Below are positions 1-7,785 of a stretch of 52,178 nt of DNA, one piece after another. The notes beneath the pieces were generated by a model that saw nothing but the letters and a program-made list of their open reading frames with translations, did no database searches and was not told the origin of the DNA. Made by a program: the position numbers and the translations under genes. Source of the stretch: Bryobacterales bacterium. GTDB lineage: Bacteria > Acidobacteriota > Terriglobia > Bryobacterales > Bryobacteraceae. Where the stretch lies: positions 2,595-54,772 of the forward strand of contig JAEUQE010000028.1 of the NCBI GenBank assembly GCA_016789785.1. The letters are read 5' to 3'. Position 1 is the first letter of the stretch. Each line of letters opens with the position of its first letter.

Positions 1-1029
1 AATGAAGGCGGCATCGGAGGCGGGGGCGGAAGGCGCAAGATTGAGGCTCTTCCACTTCGCCAGCACATGATCGTCAACGAAATTGCGTTTCTGGAATTTC
101 TGGTAATCCGCTTCGGAGACCTGCGCCGGATAAGGCGAGGTAAGGCGCGCATAGATGATCTTGCTGGCGTACCAGAGCGTGATCGCCGCTTCGCCGTGAC
201 CAGTGATCTTTGCTTTGCCGGAATCGTCCACGAGTGCAACGCCCTCATTGTTGGAACTGAACTTCACCCAATGCGTGACGTCTTCCGTGCGGCCATCGGA
301 GTATTTGGCGCGAACCACGATCTGCTGTTCCTGATTCGGCTTGAGGGTTGCGTTCTTCGGATAGGCTTCGAGTCCTACCACCTCAGTGTCTTTATTCGAA
401 GGCGGCGGAGTGCCGGCGGCGATCCAATCGTGCACCACCCGATACTCCAGCGTGTCCTTTTTGAAGCGAAGCCCGCCACCGTGAGGAATGCCGAACGTCG
501 CTTTCTGGAGCAGCAGGCTGCCCGCGGGGTCGGCCAGTGACACCCGGCGGCCGAGCGACTGCCGCGTCATCACGTCGTAGTCGAGTTCGGGATCGTAACC
601 GCGCAGCGTCAGCTTGAAGCCGTTCTTGCCCGCTTGCGCGCCGTGGCATGCACCTTGATTGCAGCCGGCCTTGGTGAGCACCGGGATCACATGATTGCGG
701 AAGCTGAACGTGAACGGCGCCTGCGAACCTTTCACACGCACCTTCGCCGACGCGCTTTGCCCGTTGGCCGAAGCGGTGATCACCGTCTCGCCATCCGACA
801 CTGGAAGCACCATGCCGGAAGCGTCCACGGACGCGATTTTGGGATTCGCCGAGGTCCACTTCGCGGTGCCTGTCCAGTCTTCGTGGAACCCGCCGTTGAA
901 GGCTTCGGCAAGCAGTTGCTGCCTGGACTCCTTCGAGGAGAGATCCACTTCGCCGGGAAGGATCTTGAGCGTCTGCGCGACGCTGACGCCGGCAAAAACA
1001 GCGAAGACGGCGAGGTACTTGTTGACCAT
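1..1029 (-). CDS. Exported DUF1549-type protein with planctomycete-type cytochrome domain (C-terminus outside window)
   Basis: This open frame of 343 codons starts at ATG 1029 and runs off the left edge. It opens with a Sec signal peptide (MVNKYLAVFAVFAGVSVAQ). A short Ig-like (Big2-type) stretch follows, then a planctomycete-cytochrome segment with the haem-type motif CNQGACHG and the family signature KNGFKLTLRGYDPE. A second Ig-like stretch leads into what looks like the start of DUF1549 (RNFVDDHVLAKWKSLNLAPS). The 719-aa protein at 37906-40065 has the same order without the first Ig-like stretch, so most of DUF1549 and DUF1553 probably lies outside the window. These proteins are thought to act in periplasmic or outer-surface breakdown of polymers, but the biochemistry is not established. 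The partner gene is not visible. Confidence 0.85.
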   Translation of the reverse strand, partial: MVNKYLAVFAVFAGVSVAQTLKILPGEVDLSSKESRQQLLAEAFNGGFHEDWTGTAKWTSANPKIASVDASGMVLPVSDGETVITASANGQSASAKVRVKGSQAPFTFSFRNHVIPVLTKAGCNQGACHGAQAGKNGFKLTLRGYDPELDYDVMTRQSLGRRVSLADPAGSLLLQKATFGIPHGGGLRFKKDTLEYRVVHDWIAAGTPPPSNKDTEVVGLEAYPKNATLKPNQEQQIVVRAKYSDGRTEDVTHWVKFSSNNEGVALVDDSGKAKITGHGEAAITLWYASKIIYARLTSPYPAQVSEADYQKFQKRNFVDDHVLAKWKSLNLAPSAPASDAAFI

Positions 1030-1248
1030 AGAACGGTTCACCCAGAGCCAGAGCGGCCAGATCAGATTAGAGCCAGAATCTAGGCACATTCTACTACTTT
1101 GGGAAGATGGGCCTGAGGCGGTGGCGAGTCTGGAGTCCGGAGGAAGGTGCTTTTCGGCGGGCGAGCAGGTCCCGCACAGTAACGCTGCGGCCGGGATGCA
1201 GGGGACTTCAGAGCTTCGCCGCCCGTTGAGGAACGGTGACGATTCGGA

Positions 1249-1267
1249 GCGGGCGTGTGCCCGCCGG
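1249..1267. repeat. 19-nt hairpin repeat, copy 1
   Basis: The sequence GCGGGCGTGTGCCCGCCGG contains a GCGGGC/GCCCGC stem with a GTGT loop. An identical 19-nt copy lies at 2300-2318 in the same orientation. The two copies bracket the MazEF-like module. It could be a REP-like element or a residue of the insertion that brought in the TA pair. Confidence 0.7.
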
Positions 1268-1290
1268 TGCCGGCTTGAGAGCCGACACTC

Positions 1291-1322
1291 GGAGTTTGGG
1301 CGTTTGGGAGTTTGGGCGTTTG
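1291..1322. repeat. Tandem 16-nt repeat (2 units)
   Basis: Two perfect adjacent copies of GGAGTTTGGGCGTTTG lie at 1291-1306 and 1307-1322, in non-coding DNA upstream of the MazEF-like pair. The function is unknown. It could be a copy-number-variable microsatellite. Confidence 0.8.
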
Positions 1323-1459
1323 AGGCCGAAACCGTCTGGTACCAAGAAGAGTGCTACTGCGCCGTTTTCGGCGAGTTTATCGAGCTGCGACCCGCAACTC
1401 GTTCAAGACCAATCAGTTGCCATCGTACAGACGCCCGGGAAGCACGACGAAGCCCAACT

Positions 1460-1479
1460 CCTCTAGAGTCCTCTAGAGT
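1460..1479. repeat. Tandem 10-nt repeat (2 units)
   Basis: Two perfect adjacent copies of CCTCTAGAGT lie at 1460-1469 and 1470-1479. Each contains the palindrome CTCTAGAG. It lies about 190 nt upstream of the antitoxin start. An operator role is possible but unsupported. Confidence 0.7.
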
Positions 1480-1668
1480 GGCCATCGACGCAAGGGCAGT
1501 GCGCCATACACTCCCTGCTTTGGTGGGTCGCCTACCGACATGGTAACGAGGGTATCGTGGACTCCCACCTCGCGCAAGTTTGCGTAAAGTCGCGCTCACA
1601 ACAGGAGAAGCTGAGAGTTTGGCCGACGGCGGTGGCCCCCCGTTGGGCATCCGACATAGAATGGTGTC

Positions 1669-1884
1669 GTGACCTTGACTCAGCAGGAAGAATCGCTCAT
1701 CGGGGTAGTTCGACAACTTCCTCCGGACGAAGCCGGGAAGGTGTTGCACTGGGCCCAACAATTGCAAGAAGTGGCGGGTGGCGGGCAGATTCAGTGGTCA
1801 GATTCCTGGACTGAAGAAGACCTTGCTGACGCGACACGAGCCTCCCTTCAGCGCTTCGAGGATGGGGAGCAGGAAGGCCGTTGA
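1669..1884 (+). CDS. Putative antitoxin of a MazEF-like pair
   Basis: This 71-aa acidic protein starts at GTG 1669; the ATG at 1661 is followed at once by a stop in its frame. I recognise no domain. Its small size, acidic helix-prone sequence and position directly upstream of a MazF/PemK-type toxin identify it as the likely antitoxin. Its TGA (1882-1884) overlaps the toxin's TTG start (1881), which suggests translational coupling. There is no obvious ribbon-helix-helix or AbrB-type DNA-binding motif, so autoregulation cannot be inferred from sequence. Confidence 0.65.
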   Translation: MTLTQQEESLIGVVRQLPPDEAGKVLHWAQQLQEVAGGGQIQWSDSWTEEDLADATRASLQRFEDGEQEGR

Positions 1885-2207
1885 AGCCGGGCGATGTCGT
1901 CATCGGCGCATTTCCGGGCGCGCAGATGACCAAGGCTCGTCCAGCCGTCGTACTATCGACGGAGAACTATCACTTGAATCGGCCCGATGTCATCGTCGGG
2001 ATCATTACCACGCAAGATCCGAGGCCGCCTTCGCCGACGGACTGCCCAGTAGCCGACTGGACAGTTGCTGGTCTTCACGCGCCTTCTTGGTTTCGATTGT
2101 TTCTCGTGACGCTTCCTCGGTGCGGCGTTCGCAAAGTTGGACGCTTATCGCCTCGCGATTGGATGGCGGTTCAGACCTGCTTCCGAAACGGATTTCTGGC
2201 GGAATAG
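1881..2207 (+). CDS. MazF/PemK-like toxin (putative mRNA endoribonuclease)
   Basis: This 108-aa protein starts at TTG 1881 and overlaps the antitoxin stop by 4 nt. The N-terminus (MKPGDVVIGAFPGA, then KARPAVVLST and RPDVIVGIITTQ) matches the MazF/PemK beta-barrel core, in which GDV and the RP(A)VVLS strand are diagnostic. Known members cut single-stranded mRNA at short motifs and are neutralised by the upstream antitoxin. The C-terminal half (PRCGVRKVGRLSPRDW) is less typical but keeps the usual KVG.LS segment. The pair lies between two copies of a 19-nt hairpin. Confidence 0.8.
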   Translation: MKPGDVVIGAFPGAQMTKARPAVVLSTENYHLNRPDVIVGIITTQDPRPPSPTDCPVADWTVAGLHAPSWFRLFLVTLPRCGVRKVGRLSPRDWMAVQTCFRNGFLAE

Positions 2208-2299
2208 CTACTCGCAGGCGGATAGAACCCGTGAAGTCGATGTCATTACTCAACCAGTACTCGATCGCGCGACGGCGCCAAAATGTCCAAACTCCAGAC

Positions 2300-2318
2300 G
2301 CGGGCGTGTGCCCGCCGG
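2300..2318. repeat. 19-nt hairpin repeat, copy 2
   Basis: This is identical to 1249-1267 and in the same orientation. It lies in a 231-nt gap between the toxin stop and the 3' end of the RraA-like gene. The transcripts on its two sides converge, so a hairpin here could also act as a weak terminator, although no T-run follows. Confidence 0.65.
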
Positions 2319-2438
2319 AAATCCACTTCCAGAGATCGCTCTTCCGGCGCGATTTGTCTGGTATTGGCGCAGGGCGGCCATTCGATTGTGGCTCGAACGC
2401 GCCTCCAGTCCGAGCGCTTCGACCCGGTCAGCTCACGT

Positions 2439-3302
2439 CTACTTGCCGAGCCGCTTTTTCAAATACTCTTCGTACTCTTTCTTGAGCGCAGGATCGCTGG
2501 GACTCGGATAAAGGTCGCTCGACTTGTACTTGCCTGTGAGGAACTTTTCCTTCGTCCATTCGTCGTGAATGCGCGTGGTCTCGGCGCGCTTCAGCACCTG
2601 CTCCACCATGTGCGGCGGCACGAAGTAGACGCCCTCGCGATCGCCGAACACCAGGTCACCCGGCATCACTGTGGTGTTGCCGATTCGCACCGGAACGTTG
2701 ACTCCCGTCAGCATCACACCGCGAATCGCGGAGGGATGCACGTTCCGGAAATAGGCTGCCATCGGAATCGGCGCGATGCCTTCCAGGTCGCGAATGGAGC
2801 CGTCCACAACCATGCCCGTCTTGCTGAGCGCGTAGACCGCCGTGGCGAGATTGTCGCCGACAAACGTGCCGCCTTCGACTTTGCCGAACAGATCCACAAC
2901 AATCACGTCGCCCGGCTGCAGCATGTCGATCACGCGCTGATTCGGTCCGCGAGTGCCGCCCTTCTTCTTCGCTTCTCCCTCTACCACGCTTTCCACATCG
3001 GGTCGCGCCGGCATGAACTGTACCGTCACGGCGCGCCCCACCAGTTTCTTACCGGGATGCAGGAGCTTCCATCCACCTTCGAACTGGTTCTGGAAACCCG
3101 CGCCAGGGAGCACACCCCAAATGTCTTCCGCGGTTAGCTCGCGCATCCTTTCGAGCATGTTGTCGGGCACTTTGGGACGACCGTCCGCGAACCGCTCAAA
3201 GGGGTTCTTTTCGGTATATTGAAGCATCTGTTCGCGCGTGAAAGTAAACACCTGCGCGGATGCAAGACCGGCAAAAAGGAGAACGAAGGAAACGAGCCTC
3301 AT
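2439..3302 (-). CDS. Exported RraA-like / HMG-aldolase-family protein
   Basis: This 287-aa protein starts at ATG 3302; an in-frame GTG at 3311 would add three residues. A Sec signal peptide (MRLVSFVLLFAGLASAQ) precedes an RraA-like fold. The family signature is present: a QPGDVIVVD strand, GDNLATAV, and about 20 residues later VVDGSIRDLEGI. In class II HMG/CHA aldolases the GDN-L and RD residues bind metal and pyruvate. The family includes aldolases and RNase E inhibitors, but a secreted copy cannot regulate RNase E, so an aldolase-like or unknown extracytoplasmic role is more likely. It follows the SMP-30 gene by about 30 nt and probably shares its transcript. Confidence 0.82.
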   Translation of the reverse strand: MRLVSFVLLFAGLASAQVFTFTREQMLQYTEKNPFERFADGRPKVPDNMLERMRELTAEDIWGVLPGAGFQNQFEGGWKLLHPGKKLVGRAVTVQFMPARPDVESVVEGEAKKKGGTRGPNQRVIDMLQPGDVIVVDLFGKVEGGTFVGDNLATAVYALSKTGMVVDGSIRDLEGIAPIPMAAYFRNVHPSAIRGVMLTGVNVPVRIGNTTVMPGDLVFGDREGVYFVPPHMVEQVLKRAETTRIHDEWTKEKFLTGKYKSSDLYPSPSDPALKKEYEEYLKKRLGK

Positions 3303-3332
3303 GGCTCGCACTTTATCATGATTCGGCGGGGC

Positions 3333-4253
3333 CTACTTGCGCTTGGCGCCGTCCTTCACCTTCGTCTCGACCGAGTAGAGTGACTTGCGCGCGGTGAGAT
3401 ACAACGTACGCCCTTTCGGTCCGCCGAATGCGAGATTCGCGGCCGCTTCGGGAAGCAGAATGCGCGCGATCAACTGGCCGCCTGGAGAAAAGACCTGCGC
3501 GCCGTCGCCCGAACTCGACCATACGCGGCCATTGGCATCGCAGCGGATGCCATCCGGGCCGCCTTTGTCGATCGTCGCGAAAACGCTCCCGCCGCTGGCT
3601 GTGCCGTCTTTCGCGATCGTGAACACGCGGATGTGGCGCGGCTTGCCCGAGTCCGCGACGTAGAGCTTCGTTTCATCGGGCGAAAAACACAGACCGTTCG
3701 GTTTGTCGAAGTCTTTCGAGATCGCCGTCAACGCCTTCGATTGTGGATCGTAACGATACACATAGTTGCCTGGCGCTTCCTTCGGGCGTCCCGCCAAACC
3801 GTAATCGGGATCGGTGAACCAGATGGTGCCATCGGACTTCACCACGACGTCGTTCGGCGAGTTGAGTTTCTTGCCTTCGAAGTTGTCGACTACTGTTGCC
3901 ACCGTGCCATCTTTCTCCGTGCGCGAGATCCGGCGGTTGCCGTGCTCGGCCGAAAGCTGGCGGCCTTGCGGATCGAGCGTATTGCCGTTCGATTGGCCAC
4001 TCGGCTTGCGGAAGGTCTGCAGGCCACCCTTGGGATCCCATCGCTTCTGTTCATTCGCAGGAATGTCGCTGAAGATGAGATAGCCTCCGGAGGGCACCCA
4101 CACCGGACCTTCCACGAACTGCATGTCCGTGGCGAGGCGGGCGACCTTGGCGTCTTTTGGGAAGAGCTTCTTGAACTCCGCCTGATCCTTCACGTCGAAA
4201 TCAGCGGCGCACAGCGAGGTGGCCGCGAGCAGCAACAGTAGTCGAGGTTGCAT
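3333..4253 (-). CDS. Exported SMP-30/gluconolactonase family protein
   Basis: This 306-aa protein has a Sec signal peptide (MQPRLLLLLAATSLCAAD) and a six-bladed propeller of the SMP-30/gluconolactonase/LRE type. The usual metal-ligand segments are visible: EGPVW early, LNSPNDVVV and KPNGLCFSPDE in the middle, and GGPDGIRCDANGRVW late. Family members hydrolyse sugar lactones, and an exported copy would act on periplasmic aldonolactones. It begins 6 nt after the pgk stop codon, so the two are probably co-transcribed although the pathway link is loose. Confidence 0.9.
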   Translation of the reverse strand: MQPRLLLLLAATSLCAADFDVKDQAEFKKLFPKDAKVARLATDMQFVEGPVWVPSGGYLIFSDIPANEQKRWDPKGGLQTFRKPSGQSNGNTLDPQGRQLSAEHGNRRISRTEKDGTVATVVDNFEGKKLNSPNDVVVKSDGTIWFTDPDYGLAGRPKEAPGNYVYRYDPQSKALTAISKDFDKPNGLCFSPDETKLYVADSGKPRHIRVFTIAKDGTASGGSVFATIDKGGPDGIRCDANGRVWSSSGDGAQVFSPGGQLIARILLPEAAANLAFGGPKGRTLYLTARKSLYSVETKVKDGAKRK

Positions 4254-4259
4254 GGTAGT

Positions 4260-5426
4260 TTACTTGTTGGTCAATGCGGCCACGCCTGGCAGTTCGATTC
4301 CCGAGAGGAACTCGAGCGAAGCGCCGCCGCCTGTGGAGATGTGCGAAATCTGCTTGGAGACGCCGGCAGCCTTGATTGCTTTTTCGGAGTCGCCGCCGCC
4401 GACCACGGACATCACGTTGGACCCGGCCACCACCTTGGCGATCGCCACGGTGCCCTTGTCAAAAGGAGGAACTTCGAACACACCCATCGGGCCGTTCCAG
4501 ATCACGGCCTTCGCTTCGGCAATCACACCCGAGAAGATCGCGATTGTCTGATCGCCGATATCGAGGCCCATCTTGCCATCGGGAATCGTGGCGGATGTTT
4601 CCGCTTCCACGCCGGCCTTGATTTCGGAGGCGACGACGTGATCGACGGGCAGCATCAACTTGTCGCCTGCCTCGGCCATTAACTTCTTCGCGAGTTCCAG
4701 CTTGTCGTCTTCCACAAGCGACTTGCCCACTGGATCGCCCTTCGCTTTGAGGAACGTGTAGGCCATCGCGCCGCCGATGATCAGGCGGTCCACAAACTTC
4801 ATCAGGTTCTGGATCACTTCGATCTTGTCGGACACCTTGGCGCCGCCGAGAATCGCGACGCAGGGACGAGGCGGATTCTGTGTCGCCTTGGTGAGATACT
4901 CGAGTTCCTTGTCCATCAGCAAGCCCGCGGCGGCCTGGGGCATGTATTGAATCATGCCAACCGTGGAGGCGTGTGCGCGATGCGCCGTGCCGAACGCATC
5001 GTTGACATAAACATCCGCAAGCGAGGCGAGTTGCTTGGAGAACTCCGGATCGTTGCCTTCTTCTTCCTTGTGATAACGAAGGTTCTCGAGCAGCAGAATT
5101 TCGCCGGGTGCGGGCTTCATGGCCGCAACTTCGGGACCGACACAATCGGGCGCCATTTTCACGGGCTTGCCCAGCAGTTCGGAGAGCTTTGCCGCAACAG
5201 GCTTCAAACTCATTTCCGGATTCGGCTTCCCTTTGGGACGGCCAAGGTGGGAGGCGAGGATCAGGCCGGCGCCCTGTTCCAATGCATATTCAATGGTGGG
5301 GAGCGAAGCGCGAATGCGCTTGTCCGAAGTAATTTCCTGTCCGCCAGGGGCGAGCGGCACGTTGAAGTCAACGCGAATAAACAGAACTTTCCCCTTGAGA
5401 TCGAGATCACGGATGGATAACTTCAT
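4260..5426 (-). CDS. pgk: Phosphoglycerate kinase
   Basis: This 388-aa cytoplasmic glycolytic enzyme transfers phosphate between 1,3-bisphosphoglycerate and ADP. The length is normal for bacterial PGK. The N-terminal substrate segments RVDFNVPL and ASHLGRPKG are intact. The C-terminal nucleotide segments are also intact: [18 protein letters not shown] and GGGDSEKAI, with [10 protein letters not shown] near the end. It starts at ATG 5426 with no clear Shine-Dalgarno. A perfect 9-bp inverted repeat lies 4 nt upstream of the start. SMP-30 and RraA-like genes follow closely. Confidence 0.98.
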   Translation of the reverse strand: MKLSIRDLDLKGKVLFIRVDFNVPLAPGGQEITSDKRIRASLPTIEYALEQGAGLILASHLGRPKGKPNPEMSLKPVAAKLSELLGKPVKMAPDCVGPEVAAMKPAPGEILLLENLRYHKEEEGNDPEFSKQLASLADVYVNDAFGTAHRAHASTVGMIQYMPQAAAGLLMDKELEYLTKATQNPPRPCVAILGGAKVSDKIEVIQNLMKFVDRLIIGGAMAYTFLKAKGDPVGKSLVEDDKLELAKKLMAEAGDKLMLPVDHVVASEIKAGVEAETSATIPDGKMGLDIGDQTIAIFSGVIAEAKAVIWNGPMGVFEVPPFDKGTVAIAKVVAGSNVMSVVGGGDSEKAIKAAGVSKQISHISTGGGASLEFLSGIELPGVAALTNK

Positions 5427-5430
5427 ATGG

Positions 5431-5454
5431 AGATTCTGAGTGTTGTCAGAATCT
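5431..5454 (-). promoter_or_regulatory. Perfect inverted repeat in the pgk leader
   Basis: Arms AGATTCTGA (5431-5439) and TCAGAATCT (5446-5454) are perfectly complementary across a 6-nt spacer. The right edge of the repeat, read on the pgk strand, lies 4 nt before the ATG, where a ribosome-binding site would be expected. It could be an operator or an mRNA hairpin controlling translation. A TACAAT-like -10 (minus strand, 5456-5461) adjoins it. Confidence 0.45.
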
Positions 5455-5506
5455 TGATTGTATCAAGCGGGCATGTGGCGATCGTGACGATCCACGGGTC
5501 CCGGGC

Positions 5507-6823
5507 CTAGAATTCCGACCGCACCAGTTCGTAGAAGATCCGCAGACCCTTGTGAAACTCGGCCAGCGGAATCCGCTCCGCATCACTGTGCATGGTCGCC
5601 ACCGTGGCCGCGTCGATCACCATCGGGCTGATCCCGTAGGCCTTCACACCCTTCAATCGCAGCCACACGCTGTCGGTGCCGTAGGGGATCAAAATCGGCG
5701 TCACTACGGCCTGCGGATGATACTTCAGGATCGCGGCCTTGAGCGCGGCGAAGAGCGATGTCTGATGTGCGCTCACTCCAGGATCAGCCGAGAACGTGAT
5801 GCGTTCCACGGTCACGCGCGGGTCATTGATGCGGGCCCTCATCTCACTCTCGAACTCGTCGGCATTCACTCCGGGCAGCAGTCGGCAATCGAGTGTCGCT
5901 TCACTCGCCGACGGAATCACGTTGACCTTCACCGGCGAGCCAACGCCCGCCGCCAGCGTGGTGAGACTGATGGTGTTGCGCTGGATCGCGGCGGTGAACT
6001 TGTTCTGTGCCAGTTGATCATCCAGGTTCTTGCGCATGGTGGCGACGATTTCGTTCTGTTTAGCGCGGTCACTGGCCGCGAGCGCCTTGCCGATCGCATC
6101 CAGCAGGATCATGTTGGCGTTGTCGGCGATGGGTTGCGATCCATGTGCCGCCGTACCCTTGGCGCGCAGACGCAGCCACAGTACCTGCTTCTCGCCCACG
6201 GAGATGCCGAACGTCAGCTTGCCAGGTGAAAAGACATCGCGGCTGCCGAATCCGCCTTCGTCCAGCACATACTCGGATTCGATCTCGGGCCAATGTTCAC
6301 GAATCATCGAGCGGATGCCATAAATCCCGGCGGTCTCTTCATCGGGTGTGCACAGCATGACGATGTCGCGGGCAGGCACCACGCCCATCCTCTTCAGCGT
6401 GATGAGGGAGAAGAGATGCATGACGCCGGTGCCCTTCATGTCCATCGCGCCGCGCCCCCAGATGTAGCCATCCTTGATGATGCCGCCGAAAGGGTCGAGT
6501 GGCCAGGCTTTCTCATCCACGGGGACCACATCGAAGTGATTCAACAGCAGCAGCGGCTTCTTCGATTGATCGCGGCCCTTCAGCCGCACCAGCAGGTTCA
6601 CGCGCTCCGGGCTTCCCTTGGTGATGAGCTTCGGTGTCAGGCCGGCGCTCTCCAATTCCTTGCGAAACAGTTCCGCCGCCTCGCGCGTGTCGCCTGGAGG
6701 ATTGATCGACTTGATTCGCAGGTACTGTTGTAGGAACTCCGTGGCCCGCTTTTCAATGGAGGTCCATTCCGGCTCCGCCGCGAAAGCCGAAGCCGAAAAC
6801 AAGATGAGCAGGAAATGTTTCAT
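5507..6823 (-). CDS. Exported M20-family metallopeptidase
   Basis: This 438-aa protein has a signal peptide (MKHFLLILFSASAFAAEP). The di-zinc M20 motifs appear in order: LLNHFDVVP (His, Asp), GRGAMDMKG (bridging Asp), CTPDEETAG (catalytic Glu-Glu), VLDEGG, and near the C-terminus ATMHSDAER (His). The insert between the zinc motifs fits the dimerisation domain. Family members are carboxypeptidases, aminoacylases and dipeptidases; the exact substrate is not clear, and the signal peptide places it outside the cytoplasm. Its ATG overlaps the stop of the upstream kinase by 4 nt (ATGA), which suggests translational coupling. Confidence 0.92.
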   Translation of the reverse strand: MKHFLLILFSASAFAAEPEWTSIEKRATEFLQQYLRIKSINPPGDTREAAELFRKELESAGLTPKLITKGSPERVNLLVRLKGRDQSKKPLLLLNHFDVVPVDEKAWPLDPFGGIIKDGYIWGRGAMDMKGTGVMHLFSLITLKRMGVVPARDIVMLCTPDEETAGIYGIRSMIREHWPEIESEYVLDEGGFGSRDVFSPGKLTFGISVGEKQVLWLRLRAKGTAAHGSQPIADNANMILLDAIGKALAASDRAKQNEIVATMRKNLDDQLAQNKFTAAIQRNTISLTTLAAGVGSPVKVNVIPSASEATLDCRLLPGVNADEFESEMRARINDPRVTVERITFSADPGVSAHQTSLFAALKAAILKYHPQAVVTPILIPYGTDSVWLRLKGVKAYGISPMVIDAATVATMHSDAERIPLAEFHKGLRIFYELVRSEF

Positions 6824-7764
6824 TTCACGAACTCCGGAACGTCAGTCAGTTCGATAGTCCGGCCATCGGCGCGGTAAGCCTCAATCAGTGCACCCGCCGC
6901 CGGACCATAAGTGGGAGAGCCCACCGTGTTGCCATCCTCCAACTCGACCAATTGACGAAACCGCTCGCGCAGAAGGTCGCTGTGCCATACCCCGCCGATG
7001 TAGGCCACGCGCGCCGGTTCGCCATCTTGAAACAATTGCCGGCGAACGGCGCCCGCGAACATCGCGAGTTGCTGCGCGGCTGTGTGGAGAATCTCTCTGG
7101 CGACGGTATCGCCATCCATCGCGGTCTGATCCACGAGCTTCGAAAAGCTGGCGATTTTGGGGCGCGGATAGTCGACCGTGTAGAAGCGATGCAGCAGATC
7201 GTTGGCATTGGCCGCCCCGGTTGCAGCGAGGAGGGCGCCATGCAATGCCGTGGCGGGGCCCCATCCTTCTTCGTATCGCAATGATGCGCGTAGAGCCTGC
7301 CGGGTGAGATCGTAGCCGCCGCCTTCATCGCCGAACGCGAATCCCCAGCCGCCCGCCCGCGCCGACTTGCCAGCCGCGTTCCGGCCAAAGGAGATGGATC
7401 CGGTCCCCGAGATCACAATGATCCCGGGCTGACCGGCGGTGGCTCCGGAAAGGGCAATCAAAGCGTCGTGCGTGACGAAGAGTTTTTCGGTGCGCAGCAC
7501 TTCGGAGAGCAGCGCCTGTTTGTCGGCGGGCCCGCCGCTGAAGCCACCGCAGGATGACTGGAAAACTGGCTCGATGCCGGCGGCGCGGCAGGCTTCTCCT
7601 ACGCTCACTTCCATGGCGGACAGGAACTTCTGCCGGCCCTCAGGGCCCTTCACGTGGTTGCACGGTCCACCGCGGCCGTAGCCGATCACGCGGCCGGACT
7701 CGTCGCCGATGAGCGCGGTGGTGCTCGATTGTCCGCCGTCAATTCCGAGATAGTAGAGACTCAT
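6820..7764 (-). CDS. BadF/BadG/BcrA/BcrD ATPase family sugar kinase (N-acetylglucosamine kinase-like)
   Basis: This 314-aa protein has an actin-like ATPase fold. Phosphate-1 is LGIDGGQSSTTALI, the middle segments are THDALIAL and IVISGTGSISFG, and the conserved GWGFAFGDEGGGY loop follows. This arrangement is typical of the GlcNAc/glucosamine kinase branch of the BadF family. It is predicted cytoplasmic and likely to phosphorylate an amino sugar released from cell wall or chitin. It starts at ATG 7764 after a GGAGGAG ribosome site. Together with the overlapping exported M20 hydrolase it suggests recycling of a peptide- or acyl-linked sugar, but this is inference. Confidence 0.85.
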   Translation of the reverse strand: MSLYYLGIDGGQSSTTALIGDESGRVIGYGRGGPCNHVKGPEGRQKFLSAMEVSVGEACRAAGIEPVFQSSCGGFSGGPADKQALLSEVLRTEKLFVTHDALIALSGATAGQPGIIVISGTGSISFGRNAAGKSARAGGWGFAFGDEGGGYDLTRQALRASLRYEEGWGPATALHGALLAATGAANANDLLHRFYTVDYPRPKIASFSKLVDQTAMDGDTVAREILHTAAQQLAMFAGAVRRQLFQDGEPARVAYIGGVWHSDLLRERFRQLVELEDGNTVGSPTYGPAAGALIEAYRADGRTIELTDVPEFVK

Positions 7765-7785
7765 GCAGGGGCTCCTCCCATCTTG

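Larger units (their letters stand above)
1030..1668. other. Non-coding stretch with short tandem repeats and a hairpin
   Basis: I find no convincing gene in these 639 nt. The open frames lack family features, and some only overlap the start of the leftward gene. The stretch contains a GC-rich hairpin (1249-1267) that recurs at 2300-2318, a perfect tandem 16-mer (1291-1322) and a perfect tandem 10-mer containing CTCTAGAG (1460-1479). It separates a leftward gene from the rightward MazEF-like pair, so both promoters probably lie here, but I cannot place them. Confidence 0.6.

Noticed and set aside
1778..2485. 235-codon plus-strand frame
   Set aside because: It overlaps the MazEF-like pair in another frame and reads into the end of the RraA-like gene; no features.
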